DNA from: Solirubrobacteraceae bacterium
GTDB lineage: Bacteria; Actinomycetota; Thermoleophilia; Solirubrobacterales; Solirubrobacteraceae
Reading direction: 5' to 3'
Assembly: GCA_023230855.1 (NCBI GenBank)
Contig: JALNWQ010000002.1
Location: 186,001-250,000 of the forward strand
Length of the DNA stretch: 64,000 nucleotides
Every line of letters starts with the position of its first letter. The stretch's first letter is position 1. Positions 34,451 to 43,429 of this stretch are shown here, piece after piece. The translations under genes were made by a program, and so were the position numbers. Below the pieces are notes generated by a model. The model was not told the DNA's origin, did no database searches, and saw only the letters and a list, made by a program, of their open reading frames with translations.

Positions 34451-36543
34451 TGTCGCCGATCACCGGGTTCCTGCTGCGGCCCGCGCCGCAGGCCGGTCGT
34501 CCGGTCGGCGGCCCGCACGATCGACACGATGCCGCCGACCATGCCGCCACGGACGCCGGTGCCACGGGTTCTGCGGCCCCCGGCCCCGGTGCCACGGGCT
34601 GGGCGGCCACGGACTCGAGCGCCGCCGTCCCCGACGCCGCGGACGAGCCCTCGGCAAGCCACCCCGACCCGGGCGCCGCAGGCCTGAGCGTCGTCCTGGC
34701 CCCCGCCGATCGCGCCGAGCTGGCCGGCGCGAGCGTCGTGGCGTGGCGGGGCCCGGCCGGACGGCGCGCCGTGCCGATCCTGGCGGTGTGGAGCACCATC
34801 CCTGCCCGCCCCGGCGGGAGCGCCACCGCCCGCGCACGGCGCATCGCCGCACGGATCGACGGTGAGGGACTCGACGCCCGCGCGTCCGGTCGGATCGTGC
34901 GCGTCACGCTCCCCGCCGACGACGGCCAGGCCGCCGCCGCGGTCTGGCGGCTGCGGCAGGCGGAGCACGGACCGGTGACGCTCGTGCTCGCCGGGCCGTG
35001 GGGCCCCGAGATGCTGCCGCTGCTGGAGTCCTCCGGCACCGTCCACGCGGCCGGGTCCGATGCGGCGATCGCCGCCTGCCGCGTGACGCTCGCCCGCCAC
35101 CGCGTGCGGGTGCTGCCGGTGCCCCGGCCGACCGGCCCCGTGGCACGGAGCCTGCTGCGGGCCGGGTGGACCGGGCGGTCTCAGGTCCGTCGCACCGCGC
35201 CCTGCACCGATCGGCCGGTGGCCGCCGATCCGCCGCCCGGCGAGCGGGGCCAGGCCCTGATGCTCGTGATCACCGGCCTGCTGATCGCGATCGTCGTGGC
35301 CGGCGTGCTCGGCGCGGCGGCCGCCGCGATGGGCTCGCGGGAGGACGATCAGCGGGCGGTCGACATGGCGGCGCTCGCCGCCGCCGACCGCATGCGGGTG
35401 GACTGGCCGGACCGGGCCGGCGTACCGGCCACGCTCAGCCTGGAGCGGTTCCGGCAACGGGCCCGCGATGCGGCGCGACGGGCGGCGGCCCGCAACGGCA
35501 TCGATGGTCGCCTGGAGATCACCTTCCCCGAAGGCGCTCCCGACGATGCCGGGCCGCTGACCGTCCGCGTGAGCGCCCCCGCCCCCGCCGAGGTGGCCGG
35601 GGTGCGCCTGGGACCGGGCGTGTCGGCGACCGCGCAGCTGTCCCCGCCGGCGGCCGCGTCCCCGGGAGACCTGACCGGCAACGAGTACCGCGGTCCACTC
35701 GCGCGCCGGGACGGCAAGCCGATGCGGCCGGACGTCGCGGTCGCCTACGACCGGATGGCGGCCGCAGCCCGCAAGGCCGGGCACCACCTCATGGTCGTCA
35801 GCGGGTTCCGCTCCAACGCGGAGCAGGCTGCCCTGTTCGCGAAGAACCCGGACCCGAAGTGGGTCGCCCCTCCCGGGCGCAGCAACCACCGCCTGGGGAT
35901 CGCGCTCGACATCGGGCCGCCCGGGGCCTACGGCTGGCTGCTCGCCAACAGTCGCCGGTTCGGGTTCGTCCGGCCGATGGACTGGGAGCCGTGGCACTTC
36001 GAGCTGCGCCTCAACGTCGGCAGCAGCCTCGAGGCCCGGCCCACCACGACCCGGACCGCGTCGACCGGCGCGTCCGATCGCGGCGCGACGTCCCGGTCGA
36101 CGATCCCGCCGTGGGTGCCGCAACGGTTCCGCGACCTCATCCGCTCGGCGAGCATCCGGCACAAGGTGTCGGCGGCGCTGCTATCCGCGCAGCTGCGCCA
36201 GGAGTCCGGGTTCGACCCGCGGGCGGTGTCGAGCGCCGGTGCCCAGGGGATCGCCCAGTTCATGCCCGACACCGCGCGTGGCATGGGGCTGCGCGACCCG
36301 TTCGACCCGGCGCAGGCGATCGACGCGCAGGCCCGGCTCATGGCGGGCCTGCTGCGCCGATTCGGGTCGGTCCAGCTCGCGCTGGCCGCCTACAACGCGG
36401 GGCCCGGAGCGGTCCAGCGCTTCAACGGGATCCCGCCCTACGCCGAGACGAAGCAGTACGTCGCCCGGATCGTCGCGATGATGCGCGGCTACGACCCCGA
36501 CGGCGGATTCTCGGACGTCATGACGATCCGGCTCACGGCGTGA
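34450..36543 (+). CDS. Tad-anchored VanY peptidase and lytic transglycosylase fusion
   Basis: A 697-aa four-part protein. Residues 1-260: unknown domain after a disordered start. 265-290: Tad-type anchor (GERGQALMLVITGLL). About 410-523: M15B/VanY D,D-carboxypeptidase, with SNHRLGIALDIG and PWHFEL supplying the zinc and catalytic residues. About 574-680: SLT lysozyme-like transglycosylase (QESGFDP, SSAGAQGIAQFMP, ALAAYNAGPGAV). It would cut both peptide and sugar bonds of peptidoglycan next to a pilus-like machine. The frame is open throughout with no internal stop, so the fusion is real in this sequence. Tad assembly through the wall is the likely context (inference). Confidence 0.85.
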   Translation: MSPITGFLLRPAPQAGRPVGGPHDRHDAADHAATDAGATGSAAPGPGATGWAATDSSAAVPDAADEPSASHPDPGAAGLSVVLAPADRAELAGASVVAWRGPAGRRAVPILAVWSTIPARPGGSATARARRIAARIDGEGLDARASGRIVRVTLPADDGQAAAAVWRLRQAEHGPVTLVLAGPWGPEMLPLLESSGTVHAAGSDAAIAACRVTLARHRVRVLPVPRPTGPVARSLLRAGWTGRSQVRRTAPCTDRPVAADPPPGERGQALMLVITGLLIAIVVAGVLGAAAAAMGSREDDQRAVDMAALAAADRMRVDWPDRAGVPATLSLERFRQRARDAARRAAARNGIDGRLEITFPEGAPDDAGPLTVRVSAPAPAEVAGVRLGPGVSATAQLSPPAAASPGDLTGNEYRGPLARRDGKPMRPDVAVAYDRMAAAARKAGHHLMVVSGFRSNAEQAALFAKNPDPKWVAPPGRSNHRLGIALDIGPPGAYGWLLANSRRFGFVRPMDWEPWHFELRLNVGSSLEARPTTTRTASTGASDRGATSRSTIPPWVPQRFRDLIRSASIRHKVSAALLSAQLRQESGFDPRAVSSAGAQGIAQFMPDTARGMGLRDPFDPAQAIDAQARLMAGLLRRFGSVQLALAAYNAGPGAVQRFNGIPPYAETKQYVARIVAMMRGYDPDGGFSDVMTIRLTA

Positions 36544-36554
36544 GCCGGACGCCG

Positions 36555-37445
36555 TCAGACCCGCGCGGTGGCCTCGTCGTCGACCGCGACCGTCGCCTCG
36601 CCGCGCTCGGCCCGCTCGGTCGGCGGGGCGATCACGCGGTTCGGCTCGGCGACCTCGACCACCGGCTCGGGCGCGAACCGGTAGCCGACCCCGAAGTGGG
36701 TGTGGATGTACTTCCAGCCGGGCGACGCCTTCTCGAGCTTCTGGCGGAGCTTGCGGACGAACACGTCGACCGAGCGGTCGCCGCGCGCCATCGCGTAGCC
36801 CCACACCCGCTGGTAGATCTCCTCGCGCTCCAGCACGCGCCCCTCGGCCCCGGCGAGCAGGTCGATGAGCTCGAACTCGCGCTTCGTGAGCTCGGCGGAG
36901 CGGTCCTCGACGAACGCCTGGAACTGGTCGCCGCGGATCTCGAGCTCGCCACTGACGAGCGCCGGACGATCGTGCCGCTCGTCGGCCCGCCGGCCGCGAC
37001 GGAGCACCGCCTCGATCCGGGCGACGAGCTCCTCGGGGTGGCACGGCTTGCCGAGCCAGTCGTCGACGCCCATCCGCAGGCCGCGGACGCGCTGCGCGAC
37101 GCTCGACCGGGCGGTGCACACCACGATCGCCAGGCCCGGCATCCGCTCGACGACGTCCTGCAGGTAGTCCCAGGCCGCACGGCCGAGGATCGCCGGGTCG
37201 ACGACGAGGGCCCCCAGCCGCATCGCGACGAGGTCGTCGACCGGCACCGGGCTGGCGAGCACGCGCTGCTGCCAGCCGAGCCGCTCGAACCGCTTGCCGA
37301 GGACGTGGAGGAACCCGCTGTCGTCGTCGATGACCGCCACGCGGACGGTGGCGTGCGGCGCACCGAGCCCGTCGCCGGCCACGGCGGCCGGGCGCGGCGA
37401 GCGCTCGACGTCGGAGTGCGAACGACCGGAGGTAGGCGCTTGCAT
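36555..37445 (-). CDS. OmpR/PhoB-family response regulator
   Basis: A 296-aa regulator: a disordered N-terminus (1-33), a receiver domain (about 34-150; acidic pocket Asp40-42, phosphoacceptor candidate Asp83, Lys133 in LGKP), a winged helix (about 160-265; LTKREFELIDLLA, RSVDVFVRKLRQKLE) and a tail. It lies downstream of pstB, so phosphate control is likely. No sensor kinase is linked. TACCAT at 37454-37459 lies 8 nt before the ATG. Its winged helix is closely similar to the receiver-less protein at 43027-43395. Confidence 0.88.
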   Translation of the reverse strand: MQAPTSGRSHSDVERSPRPAAVAGDGLGAPHATVRVAVIDDDSGFLHVLGKRFERLGWQQRVLASPVPVDDLVAMRLGALVVDPAILGRAAWDYLQDVVERMPGLAIVVCTARSSVAQRVRGLRMGVDDWLGKPCHPEELVARIEAVLRRGRRADERHDRPALVSGELEIRGDQFQAFVEDRSAELTKREFELIDLLAGAEGRVLEREEIYQRVWGYAMARGDRSVDVFVRKLRQKLEKASPGWKYIHTHFGVGYRFAPEPVVEVAEPNRVIAPPTERAERGEATVAVDDEATARV

Positions 37446-37453
37446 CGACCCCG

Positions 37454-37459
37454 ATGGTA
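37454..37459 (-). promoter_or_regulatory. -10 hexamer of response-regulator gene (leaderless)
   Basis: TACCAT on the coding strand, 8 nt before the ATG at 37445. Confidence 0.45.
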
Positions 37460-37497
37460 TCGGCCGTCGACCCGGATCGACGCCGTCCGGACGAATC

Positions 37498-37519
37498 GTC
37501 ACAACCCGTTCACATCCTC
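37498..37519. promoter_or_regulatory. Possible PHO box before the response-regulator gene
   Basis: GTCACAACCCG followed by TTCACATCCTC, two 11-nt units, between pstB and the regulator. They are weaker than the boxes at 43441 and 46834 and sit 38 nt from the -10, so autoregulation is only a suggestion. Confidence 0.35.
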
Positions 37520-37539
37520 GATCGGACGCCCCGACGGCG

Positions 37540-38349
37540 CTACCCGAAGCGGCCGCTGACGTAGTCCTCGGTCGCCTTGTTGGCGGGATTGGAGAAGATC
37601 CTCTCCGTCGTGTCCATCTCGACGAGGTGGCCCGGGAGCCCCGTCCCGTCGACGTTGAAGAACGCGGTGTAGTCGCTGGCGCGGCTCGCCTGCTGCATGT
37701 TGTGCGTGACGATGACGATCGTGTAGTTCTCCTTGAGCTCACGCACGAGGTCCTCGATCGCCAGGGTCGAGATCGGGTCCAGCGCGGACGCCGGCTCGTC
37801 CATGAGGAGGATCTCCGGCTCGACCGCGATCGCCCGGGCGATGCACAGCCGCTGCTGCTGGCCGCCGGAGATGCTCTGGCCGGGACGGTCGAGGCGGTCC
37901 TTGACCTCCTCCCACAGGTGCGCGCCGCGGAGCGATCGCTCGACGATGTCGTCGAGGTCGGGCTTCTTCATCCGCCGGCCGTTGAGCCTGACCCCCGCCA
38001 CGACGTTGTCGTAGATCGACATCGTCGGGAACGGGTTGGGGCTCTGGAACACCATGCCGATCTCGCGGCGCACCGCGACCGGGTCGACGTTCGGCGCGTA
38101 GATGTCCTGGCCGTCGACGACGACGCTGCCGTCCACGCGCGCGCCCGGGATGAGCTCGTGCATCCGGTTGAGCGACCGCAGGAACGTCGACTTGCCGCAG
38201 CCCGACGAGCCGATGAACGCCGTGACCTTGTTCGGCTCGACCTTCATCGTCACGCCCTTCACCGCGTGGAAGGCGCCGTAGTACAGGTCCAGGTCGGTGA
38301 CGTCGATGGTCTTGGCCCGCACCGGGGGCGGGGCGAGGGTGGAGGACAT
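37540..38349 (-). CDS. pstB: Phosphate ABC transporter ATP-binding protein
   Basis: A 269-aa ATPase with Walker A GSSGCGKST, signature SISGGQQQRLCIARA and Walker B ILLMDEP. The PstB pattern MVFQSPNPFPTMSIYDNV is clear. It powers high-affinity phosphate import with PstA and PstC. Its ATG overlaps the pstA stop by one base. It is the last gene of pstSCAB. Confidence 0.97.
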   Translation of the reverse strand: MSSTLAPPPVRAKTIDVTDLDLYYGAFHAVKGVTMKVEPNKVTAFIGSSGCGKSTFLRSLNRMHELIPGARVDGSVVVDGQDIYAPNVDPVAVRREIGMVFQSPNPFPTMSIYDNVVAGVRLNGRRMKKPDLDDIVERSLRGAHLWEEVKDRLDRPGQSISGGQQQRLCIARAIAVEPEILLMDEPASALDPISTLAIEDLVRELKENYTIVIVTHNMQQASRASDYTAFFNVDGTGLPGHLVEMDTTERIFSNPANKATEDYVSGRFG

Positions 38350-39611
38350 CAGCGGATCTCCGTGCCGTAACGGCGGTAGATGAGTCGGGCGATGACGTTG
38401 AGCAACATGACGATGAGGATCAACGTCAATGCGGCGGCCCAGGCACGGTCGATGAACGCCTGCTTGTCGACGCCCGGGAACTTGTACTGGTTGTAGGCGT
38501 ACACCGGCAGGCTGTGCATCCGCCCGTCGAACGGGTCGGTGTTCGTGCTCGACAGCACCCCGGTGGTGATGAGCAACGGCGCGGTCTCGCCCATGACGCG
38601 GGCGATGGCGACCATGACGCCGGTGACGATGCCCGCGAGCGCCGTCGGCAGCACGACCTTGAGGATCGTCCGCCACTTCGGCACCCCGAGCGCGTAGGAC
38701 GCCTCGCGCAGGTGCTGCGGCACGATCTTCAGCATCTCCTCGGTGGAGCGCACGACGATCGGGATCATGAGGACCGACAGCGCGACGGCGCCCATGATCC
38801 CCATCCGCACGCCGGGCCCGAAGAAGATCGAGAACAACGCGAACGCGAACAGGCCGGCCACGATCGACGGGATGCCCGTCATGACGTCGACGAAGAACGT
38901 CAGCGCCGCCTTGAGCCGGCCCTTGCCGTACTCCTGCAGGTAGATCGCGGCCATGATCCCGATCGGGACCGAGATGAGCGTCGCCGCGCCGGTGATGATG
39001 AGCGTGCCGACGATCGCGTGCTCGGCCCCGCCGCCGGCCCCGACGACGTTGCGCCCGGACTCGGTGAAGAACGCCGTGTCGAACCGGGGCAGGCCGCGCG
39101 ACACGACGGTGTAGAGCAGCGACGCCAGGGGCGTGATCGCGACGAGGAACGTGCCGGCGACCGCGAACGTCACGCCACGGTCGAGCGCGCGACGCGGCCC
39201 CTCGACCGCCCGGGACCAGCCGTAGACGACGAGCCCGGACGCGATCGCGGCGGCGACCGCGCCGACGCCGGGCGCCAGCACGTCGGCGAGGATCAGCGCG
39301 AGCGCGACGGCCGACACCGCGGCGGTGACGAGCCACGGGGCGAGCCGCGGCAGCGACCCGGTGGTGATCGGCCGCATCGGCGCGACGACGCCGTCGGTCG
39401 GACCGCCGACGGCCGCGGCCGTCGCGGTCGGCCGCGGGCCGGTCGTGGCCGGTCGGGCGCCGCCCGTCGCGGGCGGCGCGGCCGCCGCGCCGCGGTCCGC
39501 GGCGCGATCGCCCGCGGCGCCGGGCTGGTCCGGGCCCGCTCCCTGCTGCTGGTCGTCGGGCACCGGGGGCGCGTGGGTCGGCGTGGTCTGGTCGTCGCGG
39601 GACGAGCTCAT
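38349..39611 (-). CDS. pstA: Phosphate ABC transporter permease PstA
   Basis: A 420-aa permease, longer than usual because of a Gly/Ala/Pro-rich cytosolic extension of about 85 residues before the first helix. The core has six or more helices with the family loop REASYALGVPKWRTILKVVLP. It forms the channel with PstC. The ATG at 39611 overlaps the pstC stop by 4 bp. Confidence 0.95.
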   Translation of the reverse strand: MSSSRDDQTTPTHAPPVPDDQQQGAGPDQPGAAGDRAADRGAAAAPPATGGARPATTGPRPTATAAAVGGPTDGVVAPMRPITTGSLPRLAPWLVTAAVSAVALALILADVLAPGVGAVAAAIASGLVVYGWSRAVEGPRRALDRGVTFAVAGTFLVAITPLASLLYTVVSRGLPRFDTAFFTESGRNVVGAGGGAEHAIVGTLIITGAATLISVPIGIMAAIYLQEYGKGRLKAALTFFVDVMTGIPSIVAGLFAFALFSIFFGPGVRMGIMGAVALSVLMIPIVVRSTEEMLKIVPQHLREASYALGVPKWRTILKVVLPTALAGIVTGVMVAIARVMGETAPLLITTGVLSSTNTDPFDGRMHSLPVYAYNQYKFPGVDKQAFIDRAWAAALTLILIVMLLNVIARLIYRRYGTEIR

Positions 39612-40549
39612 CGGGACGCCTTCTCGGTCCGGACGATCACCGTGCGGGCGATCATGTTGACGACGAGCGTGATCGCGAACAGCGCCAGGCCGGACGCGAT
39701 GAGGACGTTGACGTCGAGCCCGGAGGACTCGGGGAAGTCGAGCGCGATGTTCGCGGCGATCGTCGACGGGTTGTCGGAGCTGATGAGGTCGAACGTCACC
39801 GTGCCGGTGGCGGACAGGATGATCGTCACCGCCATCGTCTCGCCGAGCGCGCGGCCGAGGCCGAGCATCGCGCCGCCGATGAGGCCGGAGCGCCCGAACG
39901 GCAGGACCGTCATCCGGATCATCTCCCAGCGGGTCGCGCCGAGCGCGAGCGCGCCCTCGATCTGCTTGCGCGGGGTCTGCGAGTACACCTCGCGGGTGAT
40001 CGCGGTGATGATCGGCAGGATCATGACCGCCAGGACCACGCCGACGACGAGCATCGTGCGGCCGGTGACCGACGGCGGCCCGGAGAAGAGCGGGATGAAG
40101 CCGAGGTTGTCGGCGAGCCACGCGTGCAGCGACACGGCGGCCGGCCCGAGGACGGCGATGCCCCACAGGCCGTAGACGACGCTCGGGATCGCGGCGAGCA
40201 GGTCGACGACGTAGCTCAGCGGCTGGGCGAGTCGCCGGGGCGCATAGTGGCTGATGAAGAGCGAGACCGCCATCGCCATCGGCACCGCGATGACGATCGC
40301 GATGAGCGACCCCAGGACGGTGCCGAACGCGAGCGGGGCGATGTAGGCGATGAGCCCGCCGTCGCCCTTGATCTCGTCGGATCCGGCGGTGATCGCCGGC
40401 CACGCCTTGACGATGAGGAAGGTCGCGACGCCCGCGAGGACGGTGAGGATCGCGATGCCGGACCCGGTCGCGAGTCCGGTGAAGATCCGGTCGCCGGGGC
40501 GCTTGACCCCCTTGGGGGGTGCATCGGCGGTGATGTCTGGCGTGCTCAA
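39608..40549 (-). CDS. pstC: Phosphate ABC transporter permease PstC
   Basis: A 313-aa permease with six predicted helices and the EAA-like loop EGALALGATRWEMIRMTVLP. The start is TTG at 40549 with AAGGA 9 nt upstream; no ATG fits. It follows pstS by 121 bp, a gap filled with two strong hairpins. Confidence 0.95.
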   Translation of the reverse strand: MSTPDITADAPPKGVKRPGDRIFTGLATGSGIAILTVLAGVATFLIVKAWPAITAGSDEIKGDGGLIAYIAPLAFGTVLGSLIAIVIAVPMAMAVSLFISHYAPRRLAQPLSYVVDLLAAIPSVVYGLWGIAVLGPAAVSLHAWLADNLGFIPLFSGPPSVTGRTMLVVGVVLAVMILPIITAITREVYSQTPRKQIEGALALGATRWEMIRMTVLPFGRSGLIGGAMLGLGRALGETMAVTIILSATGTVTFDLISSDNPSTIAANIALDFPESSGLDVNVLIASGLALFAITLVVNMIARTVIVRTEKASR

Positions 40550-40579
40550 GGGAACGTCCTTCCGGGCGGTCGTGCGCGG

Positions 40580-40643
40580 GACCGCGGGCCGTCGGTCGAC
40601 GGCCCGCGGTCGATCGGCGCCACGCCCGTCGGGGCGTGGCGCC
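40580..40643 (-). promoter_or_regulatory. Twin perfect hairpins between pstS and pstC
   Basis: First hairpin: 14-bp perfect stem GACCGCGGGCCGTC (40580-40593 with 40598-40611) and a 4-nt loop. Second: 12-bp perfect stem GGCGCCACGCCC (40616-40627 with 40632-40643) and a 4-nt loop. They lie just after the pstS stop. They could protect the pstS 3' end or end part of the transcripts, giving more binding protein than permease. It is also a possible partial terminator. Confidence 0.7.
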
Positions 40644-40670
40644 GGCGTTCACCGGTCGGTCGCGGTGGCG

Positions 40671-41780
40671 CTACTGGGCGCCGATCGCGTCGATGGCGGG
40701 CTGGAACTTCGTGCGGAGCGCGTCCGAGATCGGCGCGGACCCGGCGGCCTTCGCGGCGGCCTCCTGGCCCTCCGGGCTGATCTCGTAGCCGAGGAACGCC
40801 TTCACGAGCGCGGCCTCCTCGGGCGAGTCGTACTGCGTGCAGGCCATCTCGTACGAGATGAGCACGATCGGGTACGCACCCGACGCGTCGGTGTCGCGGG
40901 CGAGCTCGTACGTGAACCCGAACTTGCCGGCGTCGTCGTTCTGCTTCGACGCCTCGACGACCGCGGCGGCCGCCTCGGGGGTCGGAGCGACGAACTCGTC
41001 GCCGACCTTGATCGTCGCGACGCCGAGGTCGCCGGCCTGGCTGGCGTCGGCGTAGCCGATCGTGCCGCTACCGGAGCCCACGGCCTCCACGACGCCCGAC
41101 GTGCCCTGGGCGGCCTCGCCACCCTTGACGGGCCAGTCGCCGCTGACCTCGAAGTCCCACGTGTCGCCGGCGACGGCCGACAGGTACTCCTGCAGGTTCT
41201 CGGTGGTGCCCGACTCGTCGGAGCGGTTCACGACGGTGATCGCCGTGTCCGGCAGCTCGGCGTCCGGGTTGTCCGCGGCGATCGCCGGGTCGTTCCACTT
41301 CTTGATGTCCTGCTTGAGGACCTTGGCGAGCGTCTCGGGCGACAGCTGCAGGTTCTCGACGCCGTCGAGGTTGTAGATGATCGCGATCGGCGAGATGTAC
41401 ACCGGCAGCTGGATGAGGTTGTCGGGCCCGCCGCAACGCTTCTGGGCGTCGGCGAGCTCGTCCTCCTTGAACGCCGAGTCGGTGCCGCCGAACGCGGTGC
41501 CACCGGCGATGAACTGCTCGCGGCCGCCGCCCGACCCGACCGGGTCGTACGACACCGTCACGTCGCCGTTGGCGGTCTGGAAGCCGGCGATCCAGGCCTC
41601 CTTCGCCGCCGCCTGCGAGCTGGCGCCCGCGCCGGCGATGCTGCCCGACAGCGAGGACTGCCCGGATTCGGTCCCGGACGCCGTGGTCGTGCCCGAGTCG
41701 TCGTCGTCTCCGCACGCGGCCAGTCCGAACGCGAGGGCGCCGCAGACCGCGGACATCGCGAGGATTCGTTGGGACTTCAA
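40671..41780 (-). CDS. pstS: Phosphate-binding lipoprotein PstS
   Basis: A 369-aa ligand-binding lipoprotein. Signal peptide with lipobox LAAC (Cys23), then an acidic/Ser-Thr linker, then the PstS fold (GSIAGAGASSQAA, VGSGGGREQF, RSDESGTTENLQEYL). It captures phosphate outside the membrane for PstCAB. The start is TTG at 41780 with AGGAG 5 nt upstream; the next ATG would cut into the signal peptide. It is preceded by a PHO box. Confidence 0.96.
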   Translation of the reverse strand: MKSQRILAMSAVCGALAFGLAACGDDDDSGTTTASGTESGQSSLSGSIAGAGASSQAAAKEAWIAGFQTANGDVTVSYDPVGSGGGREQFIAGGTAFGGTDSAFKEDELADAQKRCGGPDNLIQLPVYISPIAIIYNLDGVENLQLSPETLAKVLKQDIKKWNDPAIAADNPDAELPDTAITVVNRSDESGTTENLQEYLSAVAGDTWDFEVSGDWPVKGGEAAQGTSGVVEAVGSGSGTIGYADASQAGDLGVATIKVGDEFVAPTPEAAAAVVEASKQNDDAGKFGFTYELARDTDASGAYPIVLISYEMACTQYDSPEEAALVKAFLGYEISPEGQEAAAKAAGSAPISDALRTKFQPAIDAIGAQ

Positions 41781-41844
41781 GACTGCTCCTTGGATTGCTG
41801 TCGGGGTGCTGCACCAAGCAGAATCCCGACCGACGCGAGCCATG

Positions 41845-41896
41845 CTGTTACGGATTCGTCTACTGGGTGTGAACGCCCTGTGAATCACCCGGTGAC
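41845..41896 (-). promoter_or_regulatory. PHO box and candidate -10 of pstS
   Basis: Two TGTGAA units start at 41868 and 41879, exactly 11 nt apart, with a GGTGAC unit at 41891 (12 nt on). On the coding strand these read TTCACA repeats, as in PhoP boxes. TAACAG (41845-41850) is a likely -10, 17 nt beyond the box. The rest of the 369-bp gap up to the phoU stop holds a terminator and no ORF. Confidence 0.7.
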
Positions 41897-42019
41897 GGAC
41901 GTCACGCCACGTCGCTCGCGGTCAGGGGGAAGCCCCGTCGTCCGCGTCCACGTCGGTGAGCGCCGAACCGACGCCGCGCACGTCTCACGTGAGCCCCGGG
42001 ACCCCGCCGGCCCGACCCG

Positions 42020-42045
42020 GGGCTCCGCCGGGCCCGGCGGAGCCC
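42020..42045 (-). terminator. Palindromic terminator after phoU
   Basis: A 26-nt perfect palindrome (half GGGCTCCGCCGGG), about 105 nt after the phoU stop, between phoU and the pstS promoter. It likely insulates the two units. Confidence 0.5.
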
Positions 42046-42149
42046 GCAACGGGTCGACGACGCCCGCGGGCGCCGGTGGCCCGTTCCGGGCCGGATGCCG
42101 GAGCGGATCACCGTCCCGCACCGGCCGTCGACACCGCGCCCGGACGTCG

Positions 42150-42977
42150 TCAGGCGTCGTCGCCGAACGCGCCCGGGGTGTCGTCGACGACTCCCGGGTC
42201 GACGGACGGCGGCGGGGTGGTGGTCGCCGACGTCCCGTCGACGACGAAGACGACCTGGGCCCCGATGTCGACGGCGTTGTCGCCGACCCGCTCGAACGCC
42301 CGGGCGACCATCGCCATCGTGAGGAGCCACTCGCGGGTGTCGAGGTCCTTGCCGAGCTCGACCGTCTGACGGAACACCGTGCGATTGAGCTCGTTGAGCT
42401 CCTGGTCGCGCCGCCGCAGGTCGGCGGCGAGGTTGCCGTCGCGCAACGTCAGCGCGTGGCGGGCCTGCACGACCTCGTCGCGGGCGAGGCGCCCCATCCG
42501 CAGGATGACGTCGAGGACCTCCGGCAGCCGCGGCGGCTCGTTGCCGGTGAGCGGGATGAGCTTGGCGACGTTGACGCACTGGTCGCCGATCCGCTCGACG
42601 TGCTTGATGACGTGGATGAGCGCGACGACGAGTCGCAGGTCCCCCGCGACCGGGGCCTGCAGCACGAGCAACGACATGATGTCGTTGAGCACCGCGGCGT
42701 GGGCGTGCTTGAGCCGCGGGCCGTCGTTGATGATGAACGTCGCCAGCTCGATGTCCTGGTGCTCGAGCGCGTCGAGCGCCCGGTCGACCTGGGCGACCGC
42801 GACGTCGAGCGTCGTGAACGCCCCCCGCTCGACCGCCTCGAGCTGCTGCACGTAGTGGCTCCGGAGCGGCGTCGGCTCCGGGGCCGCGGGGTCGGTCGGG
42901 CTCACGGCGGCCATGCTAGCCCCGACGGTCGGCGGCGACACCGGCGGCTCCTCGTGCTCGGCTGGATCGTCGGTCAT
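42150..42977 (-). CDS. phoU: Phosphate-signalling protein PhoU
   Basis: A 275-aa PhoU with two three-helix repeats (about residues 45-245) carrying the metal-binding-type motifs HVERIGDQCVNVAK and ERVGDNAVDIGAQ. PhoU links Pst activity to the two-component regulator. It has extra disordered ends. The ATG at 42977 is used; a second Met at 42915 would remove 21 non-conserved residues. It lies 49 bp after the winged-helix gene in the same operon. Confidence 0.93.
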   Translation of the reverse strand: MTDDPAEHEEPPVSPPTVGASMAAVSPTDPAAPEPTPLRSHYVQQLEAVERGAFTTLDVAVAQVDRALDALEHQDIELATFIINDGPRLKHAHAAVLNDIMSLLVLQAPVAGDLRLVVALIHVIKHVERIGDQCVNVAKLIPLTGNEPPRLPEVLDVILRMGRLARDEVVQARHALTLRDGNLAADLRRRDQELNELNRTVFRQTVELGKDLDTREWLLTMAMVARAFERVGDNAVDIGAQVVFVVDGTSATTTPPPSVDPGVVDDTPGAFGDDA

Positions 42978-43026
42978 GCCGCACGCCCTCCGACGCGGGC
43001 TCCGGGCGGCCCGGGCGCCACGGCGC

Positions 43027-43395
43027 TCACGGGCCGACCTGTGGCTCGGGGGCGAAGCGGTACCCGAACCCGATGTGGGTGTGGATGAACGCCCAGCCCG
43101 GCGATGCGCGCTCGAGCTTCTGGCGCAGCTTGTGGATGTAGACGTCGATCGACCGGTCGCCGCGGCGCAGCGTGCGCCCCCAGACGGTCGCGAACAGCTC
43201 GTCGCGGGCCACGACGTGCCCGGACCGGCGGGCGAGCGCGATGAGGAGGTCGAACTCCCGGACCGACAGCGGCACGACGCGGCCGTCGACGACGGTCAGG
43301 CCCTCGCTCGGCCGGATCTCCACCGGAGCGACCGTGATCGCGCCGGCCGTCACCGGCCGGTCCTGGATCGACGTCGTGCGCACCGGTCCGCTCAT
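43027..43395 (-). CDS. Receiver-less OmpR-type winged-helix protein
   Basis: A 122-aa protein that is only a PhoB-like DNA-binding domain (LSVREFDLLIALARR, DRSIDVYIHKLRQKLE, GYRFAPEP). The last 50 residues closely match the winged helix of the full-length regulator at 36555-37445. No receiver domain precedes it: the upstream DNA is a PHO-box promoter. It may bind the same boxes independently of phosphorylation, as a competitor or constitutive activator (inference). First gene of the operon with phoU. Confidence 0.85.
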   Translation of the reverse strand: MSGPVRTTSIQDRPVTAGAITVAPVEIRPSEGLTVVDGRVVPLSVREFDLLIALARRSGHVVARDELFATVWGRTLRRGDRSIDVYIHKLRQKLERASPGWAFIHTHIGFGYRFAPEPQVGP

Positions 43396-43429
43396 CGACC
43401 CCGAGTCTCGGGCCCGGCCGACCCGCCGC

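Noticed and set aside
36555..37445. Sensor kinase partner nearby
   Set aside because: No histidine kinase motif was found in either direction within the window; the regulator appears to be an orphan here.
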